Source of the DNA: SIG636 sp045535465
GTDB taxonomy: Bacteria; Bacillota; Clostridia; Oscillospirales; CAG-382
NCBI GenBank assembly: GCA_045535465.1
Contig: JAZSLS010000088.1
Coordinates: 1 to 12,126, forward strand
Reading direction: 5' to 3'
Length of the DNA stretch: 12,126 nucleotides
The notes below the pieces were generated by a model. It was not told the DNA's origin, made no database searches, and saw only the letters and a list, made by a program, of their open reading frames with translations. Each line of letters opens with the position of its first letter. Within the stretch, counting starts at the first letter, position 1. Positions 4,720-12,126 of this stretch are shown here, piece by piece. Made by a program: the position numbers and the translations under genes.

Positions 4720-5841
4720 ATGGATAAGCTGACAGAGGCACGCAACAAAATAAGTGAAATAGATGCGGAGATGGCAAAGCTTTTTGCCGAAAGGATGGCT
4801 GCGGTACACAGCGTAGCTGAGTATAAAAGAGAAAGAGGGCTGCCGGTAGTGGATGCCTCCCGTGAGGCGGAGGTTGTTGCAAGAAACGCCGGTCTTGTGG
4901 AGGATGATACCGTCCGTTCCTACTACGTTAATTTTATAAGGCATAATATGGCGCTTTCCAAGCAGTACCAGCACCGTCTTATGGAGGGGCAAAAGATTTC
5001 CTATTGCGGAGTGGAGGGTGCTTTTGCCCATATAGCGGCAAAGCGTATTTTCCCCGACGGGGCGCTTGTATCCTACTCCGACTTTGCCGGCGCCTACGAT
5101 GCGGTAAGCCGAGGTGAATGTGATTGCGCAGTGCTTCCCATAGAAAACAGCTACGCAGGCGAGGTAGGTCAAGTAATGGACTTGATGTTTGGCGGCGAGC
5201 TTTGCGTAAACGGCGTGTACGACCTGAGAATAAAGCAAAATTTGCTTGGCGTGGAGGGTGCGTGCCTTACAGACGTAAGGCTGGTGGTAAGCCACCCGCA
5301 GGCTTTAAGCCAGTGCGCAGACTATATAAAAAGCCACGGCTTTGAACAGCAAAGAGCCTCCAACACTGCCCTTGCCGCCCTTGCCGTTAAGGAAAAAGGA
5401 GACGTTCACACTGCGGCAATAGCCAGCGAGGAAACGGCAAAGCTTTACGGGCTTACGGTTCTTGACCACGACGTAAACGAAAGTGCAAGCAACACCACAC
5501 GTTTTGCGGTGCTTTCCCGTGTTCAAAATTCAAACAATTCATCTAAAAACAACACGTTTTTCCTTATGTTTACGGTAAACCACGTGGCAGGTGCGCTTGC
5601 ATCTGCAATAGGCGTTATAGGCCGTCACGGCTTTAATATGAAGGCGCTGAGAAGCCGTCCCCTTCGTGAGGGTGATTGGCAATATTACTTTTACGTGGAA
5701 GCGGAGGGCGACGCACACTCCGAGGCGGGCAGGAATATGCTTTCGGAGCTTTCGGAGCATTGCGACAAGCTTAAGCTTCTTGGAAACTACACGGGCGAGA
5801 TAAGCTTAAAGGACGGTGACAAAAATGAAAATAACCGTTAA
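4720..5841 (+). CDS. pheA: Bifunctional chorismate mutase / prephenate dehydratase (P-protein)
   Basis: This 373-residue enzyme converts chorismate to prephenate and then to phenylpyruvate, the committed route to phenylalanine. Residues 1-85 are an AroQ-type chorismate mutase with R8, R25, K36, D45, R48 and E49 in the spacing of the E. coli active site. Residues about 92-270 are the prephenate dehydratase, with LPIENS (139-144) and the catalytic TRF motif (260-262). Residues about 280-355 are an ACT domain that normally binds Phe for feedback inhibition. Its GAL motif (291-293) is present, but the usual ESRP reads RSRP (311-314). The start ATG 4720 has AAGGAGA (4705-4711) about 8 nt upstream. 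It is the first structural gene after the Phe/Tyr attenuator and overlaps aroB by 17 nt. The identification is secure. Confidence 0.96.
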   Translation: MDKLTEARNKISEIDAEMAKLFAERMAAVHSVAEYKRERGLPVVDASREAEVVARNAGLVEDDTVRSYYVNFIRHNMALSKQYQHRLMEGQKISYCGVEGAFAHIAAKRIFPDGALVSYSDFAGAYDAVSRGECDCAVLPIENSYAGEVGQVMDLMFGGELCVNGVYDLRIKQNLLGVEGACLTDVRLVVSHPQALSQCADYIKSHGFEQQRASNTALAALAVKEKGDVHTAAIASEETAKLYGLTVLDHDVNESASNTTRFAVLSRVQNSNNSSKNNTFFLMFTVNHVAGALASAIGVIGRHGFNMKALRSRPLREGDWQYYFYVEAEGDAHSEAGRNMLSELSEHCDKLKLLGNYTGEISLKDGDKNENNR

Positions 5842-6844
5842 CCTACCGAACACAGACTACGACGTTATAGTGGAGAGAGGATGTTTATCCTCGGCTGCAA
5901 GGTACCTTGAGCTTGACAGAAGGGTGCTTATAGTTACGGATAGCGGTGTACCTACGGAATACTCGGAAGCAGTTGCCTCGCTTTGCGGTGAGCCTTATAC
6001 AGTGTGTATACCTATGGGCGAGGAAAGCAAAAGCTCGGAAAGCTACCTCCACCTTTTACAGACTATGCTGGAGGCAGGCTTTACCCGCAGCGACTGTGTT
6101 GTGGCAGTAGGCGGCGGCGTGGTAGGTGACTTGGCGGGCTTTGCCGCAGCAAGCTATATGCGCGGAATTGATTTTTACAATATCCCCACCACCGTTCTTT
6201 CGCAAATAGACTCCTCCATAGGAGGAAAAACGGCAATAAACTTTTGCGGCGTAAAAAACGCAGTAGGTGCCTTTTATCAACCCAAGCGAGTGCTTATAGA
6301 CCCCAACGTGCTGAGCACCTTGCCAAAACGCCAGCTTGCAAACGGCTTGGCAGAGGCTGTTAAAATGGCACTCACCTCCGACGAAGAGCTGTTTGAGACG
6401 CTTGAAAACGGCAGGGCCGAGGACAACATAGGAAAGATAATAGCAAGCTGCCTTAACATAAAAAAGGATATAGTGGAAAAGGACGAGAAGGAATCCTCCC
6501 TTCGCCGTATACTTAATTTCGGACACACCATAGGCCACGGAATAGAAAGTGCATCAGCGGGCAGGCTTTACCACGGCGAGTGTGTGGCTTTGGGTCTTAT
6601 CCCAATGTGCCACAAGGAGATTTTGCCAAGGGTAAAGGCGGTGCTTTTGAAGCTGGGACTTCCTACGGAATGTAAATGCAACGTTGATGCGGCAATTTCC
6701 GCTATGCTTCACGACAAAAAGTTTGGCACAAACGGCGTTACCGTGGTAAAGGTGGACGAGATAGGCAGAGGCTACCTTAAGAGAATATCCGCCGAGGAGC
6801 TTGAAAAAACGGCAAGGGCGTTTTTAGAAAAAGGAGACATATAA
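5825..6844 (+). CDS. aroB: 3-dehydroquinate synthase
   Basis: AroB closes DAHP to 3-dehydroquinate, the second shikimate step, using NAD and a divalent metal. From ATG 5825 it has 339 residues, slightly shorter than the usual 350-360. Visible signatures are AVGGGVVGDLAGF near residues 94-106, IPTTVLSQIDSSIGGKTAIN near 120-139, GLAEAVK, FGHTIGHGIE near 230-240 and YHGECVALG near 248-256; these supply the metal-binding Glu and His residues. A GTG at 5816 in the same frame would add three residues, but ATG 5825 is better placed behind GGACGG (5811-5816). It overlaps the end of pheA by 17 nt and aroC by 1 nt (TAATG), indicating coupled translation. Confidence 0.95.
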   Translation: MKITVNLPNTDYDVIVERGCLSSAARYLELDRRVLIVTDSGVPTEYSEAVASLCGEPYTVCIPMGEESKSSESYLHLLQTMLEAGFTRSDCVVAVGGGVVGDLAGFAAASYMRGIDFYNIPTTVLSQIDSSIGGKTAINFCGVKNAVGAFYQPKRVLIDPNVLSTLPKRQLANGLAEAVKMALTSDEELFETLENGRAEDNIGKIIASCLNIKKDIVEKDEKESSLRRILNFGHTIGHGIESASAGRLYHGECVALGLIPMCHKEILPRVKAVLLKLGLPTECKCNVDAAISAMLHDKKFGTNGVTVVKVDEIGRGYLKRISAEELEKTARAFLEKGDI

Positions 6845-7944
6845 TGAAAAACACCATAGGTAACAGCGTATCCCTTACCTTGTTTGGCGAAAGCCACGGA
6901 GAGATGATAGGTGCGGTTCTTGACGGAATGGCACCGGGCATTCCCGTAGACGAAGAATATATTAAAAGCCGTCTTGCGCTTCGCCGCCCCAACGGAAAAA
7001 ACTCCACGGGGAGGATAGAAGAGGACGAGTTTAAGATAGTAAGCGGCGTTTTTCACGGATATTCCACAGGTACACCTATATGTATACTTATACCCAACAC
7101 CAATGTAAAAAGCGGCGACTACGAGAGCACAAAGCGACTTGCAAGACCCGGTCACGCAGACTATGCAGCCTACTGCAAGTACCACGGTGCAGAGGATTAC
7201 CGAGGCGGCGGACATTTTAGCGGCAGGCTTACCGCACCAATAGTTGCCGCAGGTGCTATTGCCATAAGCGCTCTCAAGGCAAAGGGAATATATATCGGCA
7301 CCCACGTAAGCCGTTTAGGCGGCATAAGCGACAGAGCCTTTGGCGATTTAAAAGAAGATATAAAAGCCCTTGAGGATATGCGCTTTGGCGTACTGGACGA
7401 AGAACAAGCTTTGAAAATGGAAGAAGCTATACAGGCGGCAAGGGCCGAAGGCGACAGCCTTGGCGGCGTACTTGAAACTGCCGTTATAGGCTTACCTGCA
7501 GGCATAGGCGAGCCTTGGTTTGACAGCTTGGAAAGCCTTCTCTCCCACAGCCTTTTCAGTATCCCTGCCGTTAAGGGCGTAGAGTTTGGTGCAGGCTTTG
7601 CTATGGCAGAGGGTAAGGGCAGCGAGATGAACGACCCCTTCCGTATGAATGGTGACAAGGTTATAAGCCTTACCAATAATAACGGCGGCATAAACGGCGG
7701 AATAAGCAACGGTATGCCTCTTATAGTACGCTGTTGTATAAAACCCACACCCTCCATATTCAAACCCCAAAGCACCGTGGACTTTATAAACGGCACAGAC
7801 GAGACTTTGACGATAAACGGCAGACACGACCCTGCGATAGCCCACAGGGCAAGAGTGGTGGCGGACGCTGCGGTTGCCCTTACGCTGTGTGACGCTTTGG
7901 CAATGCGCTACGGTACGGACTGGCTAAGGAGCGAAGCTATATGA
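6844..7944 (+). CDS. aroC: Chorismate synthase
   Basis: AroC converts EPSP to chorismate, the last common step, and needs reduced FMN. The 366 residues match the family length. Signatures are FGESHGEMIGAVLDG (from residue 14), RRPNG near 48, RPGHADY near 101-107, RGGGHFSGRLTAPIVAAGAIA from about 119, TNNNGGINGGISNGMP and GRHDPAIAHRA near 325-335. Proteobacterial enzymes read GRSSARET where this one reads GHFSGRLT, which I take to be a clostridial-type variant rather than a defect. GGAG (6834-6837) lies ahead of ATG 6844. It overlaps aroB by 1 nt and aroE-aroK by 4 nt (ATGA). Confidence 0.96.
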   Translation: MKNTIGNSVSLTLFGESHGEMIGAVLDGMAPGIPVDEEYIKSRLALRRPNGKNSTGRIEEDEFKIVSGVFHGYSTGTPICILIPNTNVKSGDYESTKRLARPGHADYAAYCKYHGAEDYRGGGHFSGRLTAPIVAAGAIAISALKAKGIYIGTHVSRLGGISDRAFGDLKEDIKALEDMRFGVLDEEQALKMEEAIQAARAEGDSLGGVLETAVIGLPAGIGEPWFDSLESLLSHSLFSIPAVKGVEFGAGFAMAEGKGSEMNDPFRMNGDKVISLTNNNGGINGGISNGMPLIVRCCIKPTPSIFKPQSTVDFINGTDETLTINGRHDPAIAHRARVVADAAVALTLCDALAMRYGTDWLRSEAI

Positions 7945-9179
7945 AATACGGTTTGATAGGCGAAAAGCTTCCGCACAGCTTTTCCGCAGTGGTACACAAA
8001 GCCATAGGCGGCTACGATTACGAGCTTAAGGAGCTTTGCCCTTGGGAATTGGAACCCTTTTTAAAGGCAAAGGAATTTATCGGTATAAACGTAACCGTGC
8101 CGTATAAGGAAGCGGTTATCCCCTACCTTGACGAAATAAGCCCTCTTGCCGCAGAGATAGGCGCAGTAAACACGGTTGTAAACCGCAGCGGCGTTCTTTA
8201 CGGCTACAACACGGATATAGGCGGTATGCTTGACCTGATAAAGCGTATGGGGCTTGAAATTAAGGGCAAAAAGGCGCTTATCCTTGGTACGGGCGGCACC
8301 TCAAAAACTGCGGCAACGGCGGTAAAGCATTTGGAGGCGGCACACGTTATAAAAGTAAGCCGAAGCGGAAAAGACGGTGCCGTAAGCTACGAAGAAGCTG
8401 TTACTAAACACAAGGATGCCGAGATAATAATAAACACCACCCCCTGCGGTATGTACCCGAATAACAAAGGTATTCCCCTTGACCTAAGCGTTTTTACCGG
8501 GCTTGAAGGCGTAGTAGATGCGGTATATAACCCTCTACGCACCCGATTGGTGAGAGAAGCCAAAAGGCTTGGAGCCGTAGCCGAAGGCGGGCTTTATATG
8601 CTGGTAAAGCAGGCAGTGCTTGCCTCAGAGCTGTTTTTTGATACGAAATACGCAAACAGCGTGACCGATAAGGTATTTACCACCATAAGCACAGGTAAGG
8701 AAAACGTGGTGCTTTCGGGAATGCCCTCCAGCGGTAAAACCACCGTGGGCACTCTTCTTTCCGGGATTATGGGAAGAGAGCTTTACGACACGGACAAATA
8801 TTTGGAAGCAAAGCACGGTATGAGCGTACCCGATATGTTTGCCCGCTACGGCGAGCCTACGTTCCGTGATATGGAAGCGGAAGCAGTGAAGGAGCTTTCC
8901 GTAAAAAACGGAGTGATAATAGCTACGGGCGGCGGTGCGGTAATGAGAGCGGAAAGCGCTGATGCTCTTAAGCAAAACGGCAGGATATATTTTCTTGACC
9001 GCCCGCTTACGGAGCTTATACCCACCGATGACAGACCTATGTCACGAACGAGAGAGGCGCTGGAGCAACGCTACAACGAGCGTTACGGCACCTATTTATC
9101 TACCGCCGACGAGATAATAGAAGTAAAAGGTGCTCCCGAAGAGGTTGCACTTACGATAAAGGAAAGGCACGGCGTATGA
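7941..9179 (+). CDS. aroE-aroK: Fused shikimate dehydrogenase - shikimate kinase
   Basis: One 412-residue ORF carries two consecutive enzymes. Residues 1-245 are AroE (3-dehydroshikimate to shikimate, NADPH): HSFS (12-15), NVTVPYKE with catalytic K56, YNTD with D92, the nucleotide-binding GTGGTSKTA (116-124) and EGGLYMLVKQA with Q224. Residues about 254-412 are AroK (shikimate to shikimate 3-phosphate, ATP): Walker A GMPSSGKTT (260-268), DTD (283-285), FRD with R309, GGG (330-332), the DDRP lid (363-366) and NERYGTY with R381. Both active sites look intact. No stop or frame change separates the domains. The stretch at about 232-253 may act as a linker. AAGGAGCG (7926-7933) precedes ATG 7941. 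The gene overlaps both neighbours by 4 nt (ATGA). The two reactions are consecutive in the pathway, so the fusion couples production and phosphorylation of shikimate. Confidence 0.95.
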   Translation: MKYGLIGEKLPHSFSAVVHKAIGGYDYELKELCPWELEPFLKAKEFIGINVTVPYKEAVIPYLDEISPLAAEIGAVNTVVNRSGVLYGYNTDIGGMLDLIKRMGLEIKGKKALILGTGGTSKTAATAVKHLEAAHVIKVSRSGKDGAVSYEEAVTKHKDAEIIINTTPCGMYPNNKGIPLDLSVFTGLEGVVDAVYNPLRTRLVREAKRLGAVAEGGLYMLVKQAVLASELFFDTKYANSVTDKVFTTISTGKENVVLSGMPSSGKTTVGTLLSGIMGRELYDTDKYLEAKHGMSVPDMFARYGEPTFRDMEAEAVKELSVKNGVIIATGGGAVMRAESADALKQNGRIYFLDRPLTELIPTDDRPMSRTREALEQRYNERYGTYLSTADEIIEVKGAPEEVALTIKERHGV

Positions 9180-9613
9180 AATTACTTATAATAAACGGTC
9201 CAAACCTTAATATGCTTGGGATAAGAGAGCCTAAGCATTACGGCAAGGAAAGCTATGCTGACCTTTGCCAAAAAATAGAAGACCACGCCAAAAAGCTTGG
9301 CGTGGAAATAGAAATATATCAGTCCAACCACGAGGGCGACCTTGTTGACAAAATACAAGAAGCCTACGGAAGCGCAGACGGTATAGTTATTAATCCCGGT
9401 GCGTATACTCACACCAGCATTGCCCTTTTGGATGCGGTGCAGTCCGTTGACATCCCTACCGTGGAGGTACATATCTCCAAGGTAGAGGAGAGGGAGGACT
9501 TTAGGCAGGTAAGCTATATAAGACGTGCCTGCGTTGCTACCGTTACGGGCAAGGGCACGGACGGCTACCTTATGGCTATGAACATCCTTTTTGAGGGCGG
9601 ATACAAAAAATGA
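9176..9613 (+). CDS. aroQ: 3-dehydroquinate dehydratase, type II
   Basis: It dehydrates 3-dehydroquinate to 3-dehydroshikimate, the third shikimate step. The 145-residue length and sequence fit the small dodecameric type II family, not the type I AroD. Motifs are NGPNLNMLG (7-15), R17 and catalytic Y22 in REPKHYG, QSNHEG (49-54), NPGAYTHTSIAL (73-84) and VEVHISKVEEREDFR (96-110) with H99 and R110. It overlaps aroE-aroK and aroA by 4 nt each (ATGA). This aroQ is distinct from the AroQ-type chorismate mutase fold in pheA. Confidence 0.96.
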   Translation: MKLLIINGPNLNMLGIREPKHYGKESYADLCQKIEDHAKKLGVEIEIYQSNHEGDLVDKIQEAYGSADGIVINPGAYTHTSIALLDAVQSVDIPTVEVHISKVEEREDFRQVSYIRRACVATVTGKGTDGYLMAMNILFEGGYKK

Positions 9614-10812
9614 AAGCTGTAATACACAAATCAAAAGCAACCGGCACGGCAAAAGCTCCACCATCCAAAAGTATGGCGCACCGCCTTATAATAAGCGCAG
9701 CTCTTGCCAAGGGCAAAAGCCGCATTACAGGGGTGGAGCTTTCCGAGGACATAAAGGCTACCCTCTCCTGCCTTAGCTCACTAGGCATAGAATGGCTGTA
9801 CGAAAACGGTACCGTTACCATAGAGGGTACAGGCAAGGTAATGCCCACAGGTCGCCTTAACTGTAACGAATGCGGCAGTACACTGCGTTTCTTTATTCCA
9901 ATATGTATGCTTTCGGAAAAGGAGGCTACCCTTACAGGCTCTTCCCGTCTTATGGAACGCCCGCTTTCGGTATACGAAAGCCTTTGTAAAGAGCACGGCT
10001 ACGGCTTTAAGCGTGAAGGCGAGCTTCTTACGATAAAGGGGACGCTGAAAAGCGGCACTTACACAGTAGACGGCGGCGTTAGCAGTCAGTTTATAAGCGG
10101 GCTTCTATTTGCCCTTCCCTTGACCGACGGCGACAGCTATATAAAGCTTTGCGGCAGGGTGGAAAGCAGGTCTTACATAGATATGACCTTGTCTGCCCTT
10201 GACAGCTTTGGCGTTAAGGCGTATTGGCAAAACGAAAACGCCCTTTATATAAAGGGCGGTCAGCGCTATACGGCAACCGATACCGACGTGGAGGGCGACT
10301 ATTCCAACGCTGCGTTTCTTTCCGCCCTTAATCTGCTTGGCGGCAAGGTTAACCTTACCGGACTTAAGGAAGACAGTCTGCAGGGCGACAAGATATACAG
10401 AGAGTATTTTGAGGCTTTAAAGGCAGGGTGTCCCACACTGGACGTATCAAACTGCCCCGATTTAGCGCCCATACTTATGGCAATGGCGGCGGCTATGAAC
10501 GGCGCAACCCTTGTGGGCACGTCAAGGCTTAAGATAAAGGAAAGCGACCGTGGCGCAGTAATGGCGGCAGAGCTTTTAAAGCTTGGCGCCAACGTAACGG
10601 TAGAGGAAAACACCATAACCGTAAAGGGTGGGATAAGCCCCCCCAAGGCCGCTCTTTGCGGTCATAACGACCACCGTATAGTAATGGCGCTTTCGGTGCT
10701 TCTTACTCTTTTCGGCGGCGAGATAGAAGGGGCGGAGGCAGTAAACAAAAGTATGCCCCGTTTCTTTGAAACCATAAAAAAACTTGGCGTGGAGTGTGAT
10801 ATATATGAATGA
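9610..10812 (+). CDS. aroA: 3-phosphoshikimate 1-carboxyvinyltransferase (EPSP synthase)
   Basis: It joins shikimate 3-phosphate and phosphoenolpyruvate to give EPSP, the sixth shikimate step. The 400-residue protein is a little shorter than the typical 420-430. Signatures are PPSKSMAHR (17-25; K20, S21, R25 for substrate binding), NECGSTLRF (86-94, where classical enzymes read NAGTAxR), SSQFISGLL, KESDRG (310-315, catalytic D313) and NDHRIVM (353-359). The GSTLR variant is, as far as I know, common in clostridial enzymes; whether it affects inhibitor sensitivity cannot be told. GAGGGCGG (9594-9601) lies before ATG 9610. It overlaps aroQ by 4 nt and tyrA by 8 nt. Confidence 0.95.
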   Translation: MKAVIHKSKATGTAKAPPSKSMAHRLIISAALAKGKSRITGVELSEDIKATLSCLSSLGIEWLYENGTVTIEGTGKVMPTGRLNCNECGSTLRFFIPICMLSEKEATLTGSSRLMERPLSVYESLCKEHGYGFKREGELLTIKGTLKSGTYTVDGGVSSQFISGLLFALPLTDGDSYIKLCGRVESRSYIDMTLSALDSFGVKAYWQNENALYIKGGQRYTATDTDVEGDYSNAAFLSALNLLGGKVNLTGLKEDSLQGDKIYREYFEALKAGCPTLDVSNCPDLAPILMAMAAAMNGATLVGTSRLKIKESDRGAVMAAELLKLGANVTVEENTITVKGGISPPKAALCGHNDHRIVMALSVLLTLFGGEIEGAEAVNKSMPRFFETIKKLGVECDIYE

Positions 10813-11683
10813 AGACGGCTTTAAGCTGCTTATAAATAAAAAAATGAAGGTTCTTATAGTAGGTCTTGGTCTTATGGGCGGCAGCTATGCAAGGGCTCTT
10901 AAGCGTTTGGGCTTCACTGTAAGCGCCATTGACACGAGAAAGGAAGCCATAGACTACGCTTTGGAGGAAAGGATAATAGATGCCGGCTCGGTGTCTCCCG
11001 ACCAAAGGCTTCTTTCCTCGGCAGATTTAGTGGTAATGGGTCTATACCCCAAGGTTTTTGTGCAGTGGATAAAGGATAACCAGCAAAGCCTTAAAAGCGG
11101 CGCAATTATTACCGACGTTACCGGTGTAAAGGGAAGCGTTGTATACGAGGTGCAAAGCATTCTTCGACCCGACGTGGAGTTTATTGCCGCCCACCCTATG
11201 GCGGGCAGAGAGGTCTACGGTGTGGAAAACAGCACCGAGAGGATGTTTTACGGCGCAAACTATATAGTTGTTCCGACAGCTAAGAACACCCACGGCGCAA
11301 TTGAGCTTTGCAAGGACTTAGGCGCAATGCTTGGCTTTGCTCGTATTTCCGTTTTGTCCCCCGAGGAGCACGACGAGATAATAGGCTTTGTTTCTCAGCT
11401 TACCCATTGTATAGCGGTAAGCCTTATGACCTGCTGTGACAACAAAAGGCTTGTGGACTACACGGGTGACTCCTTCCGTGACCTTACCCGTATAGCCCGC
11501 ATAAACGACTCTATGTGGAGCGAGCTTTTTAATATGAACAAAGAGCCGCTTCTCCGCCAAATGGATGCCTTTATGGAAGAGTTTTCCGCTTTTAGAAAGA
11601 TGCTTGCGGAGGGTGACACCGAAGGAATGCGTCAAAAAATGCGCCTTTCTACCGAAAGACGTGCGTGGTTTGATAAAAAATAA
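10805..11683 (+). CDS. tyrA: Prephenate dehydrogenase
   Basis: It oxidatively decarboxylates prephenate to 4-hydroxyphenylpyruvate, the tyrosine branch. From ATG 10805 it has 292 residues. A 13-residue extension precedes MKVLIVGLGLMGGSY (from 14), the Rossmann dinucleotide motif. DVTGVKG, HPMAGREVYGVENS (H130) and SQLTHCIAV (H201) are the family active-site signatures. The protein ends soon after the helical domain and has no C-terminal ACT domain, unlike B. subtilis TyrA. ATG 10805 was chosen because GGAG lies 8-9 nt upstream and it gives an 8-nt overlap with aroA. ATG 10844, at the Rossmann strand itself, lacks a ribosome binding site but remains possible. An in-frame TTG at 10784 lies deep inside aroA and is unlikely. 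Confidence 0.93.
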   Translation: MNEDGFKLLINKKMKVLIVGLGLMGGSYARALKRLGFTVSAIDTRKEAIDYALEERIIDAGSVSPDQRLLSSADLVVMGLYPKVFVQWIKDNQQSLKSGAIITDVTGVKGSVVYEVQSILRPDVEFIAAHPMAGREVYGVENSTERMFYGANYIVVPTAKNTHGAIELCKDLGAMLGFARISVLSPEEHDEIIGFVSQLTHCIAVSLMTCCDNKRLVDYTGDSFRDLTRIARINDSMWSELFNMNKEPLLRQMDAFMEEFSAFRKMLAEGDTEGMRQKMRLSTERRAWFDKK

Positions 11684-11704
11684 TTTAAGAAGAAGGTATA
11701 TACT

Positions 11705-12126
11705 ATGAATATGTTATTTGAAAGAAAGCTTGCCATCCCTATGGAGGTAAAGGAAATGTACCCGCTTACGGGCGAAATGAGCGAGATAGTACGCCGCCGT
11801 GACGTGGAGATAAAAAACATTCTAAGCGGTAAAGACGATAGGCTTTTACTTATAATAGGGCCTTGCTCTGCGGATAACGAGGACAGCGTTCTTGACTATA
11901 TAAGCCGCCTTGCGGTATTGCAGGAGAAGGTAAAGGATAAGATATACATTATCCCCAGAATTTACACAAACAAGCCCCGTACAACAGGCGCAGGCTACAA
12001 GGGTATGCTTCATCAGCCTGATCCCAATAAAAAGGAAGATATGCTTCAGGGTATCATCTCCGTTAGAAAGCTTCATGCAAGAGCAATCGAAGAAACAGGT
12101 CTTGTATGCGCTGACGAAATGCTTTA
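11705..12126 (+). CDS. 3-deoxy-7-phosphoheptulonate (DAHP) synthase, 3'-truncated by window edge
   Basis: The frame is open from ATG 11705 to the end of the window (140 codons). AAGAAGG about 8 nt upstream is a good ribosome binding site, and the gap from tyrA is only 21 nt, so it belongs to the operon. DAHP synthase condenses phosphoenolpyruvate and erythrose 4-phosphate, the first shikimate step. Evidence for the AroF/AroG/AroH (type I alpha) family is LLLIIGPCSADNEDSVLDYI (about residues 48-67) and NKPRTTGAGYKGMLHQPDP near 95-113, with KPRTT for PEP binding. The usual FEKPRTT.GWKG reads TNKPRTTGAGYKG, a divergent subfamily. The missing C-terminal two thirds would hold the remaining metal and substrate residues. 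The feedback amino acid cannot be assigned. Confidence 0.9.
   Translation, partial: MNMLFERKLAIPMEVKEMYPLTGEMSEIVRRRDVEIKNILSGKDDRLLLIIGPCSADNEDSVLDYISRLAVLQEKVKDKIYIIPRIYTNKPRTTGAGYKGMLHQPDPNKKEDMLQGIISVRKLHARAIEETGLVCADEML

Noticed and set aside
5816..5827. GTG 5816 as the aroB start
   Set aside because: ATG 5825 lies at a better distance from GGACGG (5811-5816), which the GTG start would itself overlap.

Overview
The window looks like chromosomal DNA from a gut-type clostridial Firmicute, probably from the Oscillospiraceae/Ruminococcaceae side. The evidence is gene content: a BspA-like leucine-rich-repeat protein, a secreted protein with cohesin-like and dockerin regions, consensus sigma-A promoters with 17-bp spacers, and AGGAGG-type ribosome binding sites. 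No species can be named from the sequence alone.

Layout. (1) Positions 1-2907 (+) hold the 3' part of a large two-module LRR_5 protein whose start lies outside the window. (2) A strong hairpin at 2923-2962 separates it from a convergent minus-strand gene (2997-3740) for a secreted cohesin-like plus dockerin protein. (3) Positions 3741-4719 contain no large gene but are dense with signals. They hold two tandem minus-strand promoters with a small terminator between them, a plus-strand promoter driving a roughly 270-nt structured RNA that ends in a 15-bp terminator, an exact 30-bp tandem repeat, a weaker terminator, and then the promoter and leader of the next operon. (4) From 4720 to the right edge runs a tightly packed plus-strand operon: pheA (chorismate mutase-prephenate dehydratase), aroB, aroC, a fused aroE-aroK, aroQ (type II dehydroquinase), aroA, tyrA and the start of a DAHP synthase gene. 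Together these cover all seven shikimate steps plus both branches from chorismate towards phenylalanine and tyrosine. Most neighbours overlap by 1-17 nt, which suggests translational coupling. No tryptophan-branch gene is visible.

The most interesting element is the leader of this operon. A consensus promoter at 4481-4509 is followed by a 28-codon ORF (4543-4629) with a good ribosome binding site. Codons 6-15 read FFYNYFYFTY, eight aromatic residues in ten. Just downstream, a GC hairpin with a U-rich tract (4661-4705) lies immediately before the pheA ribosome binding site. A competing stem (4588-4599 with 4653-4664) would capture the left arm of that terminator. This is the layout of ribosome-mediated attenuation sensing Phe and Tyr, analogous to enterobacterial pheL but placed in front of the whole pathway in a Firmicute, where T-box or TRAP control of aromatic amino acid genes is more usual.

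The second notable element is the structured RNA at about 4006-4276. It has its own extended -10 promoter, several hairpins, a well-placed AGGAGGT followed by a 10-codon ORF, and a strong terminator. Its family could not be established here.
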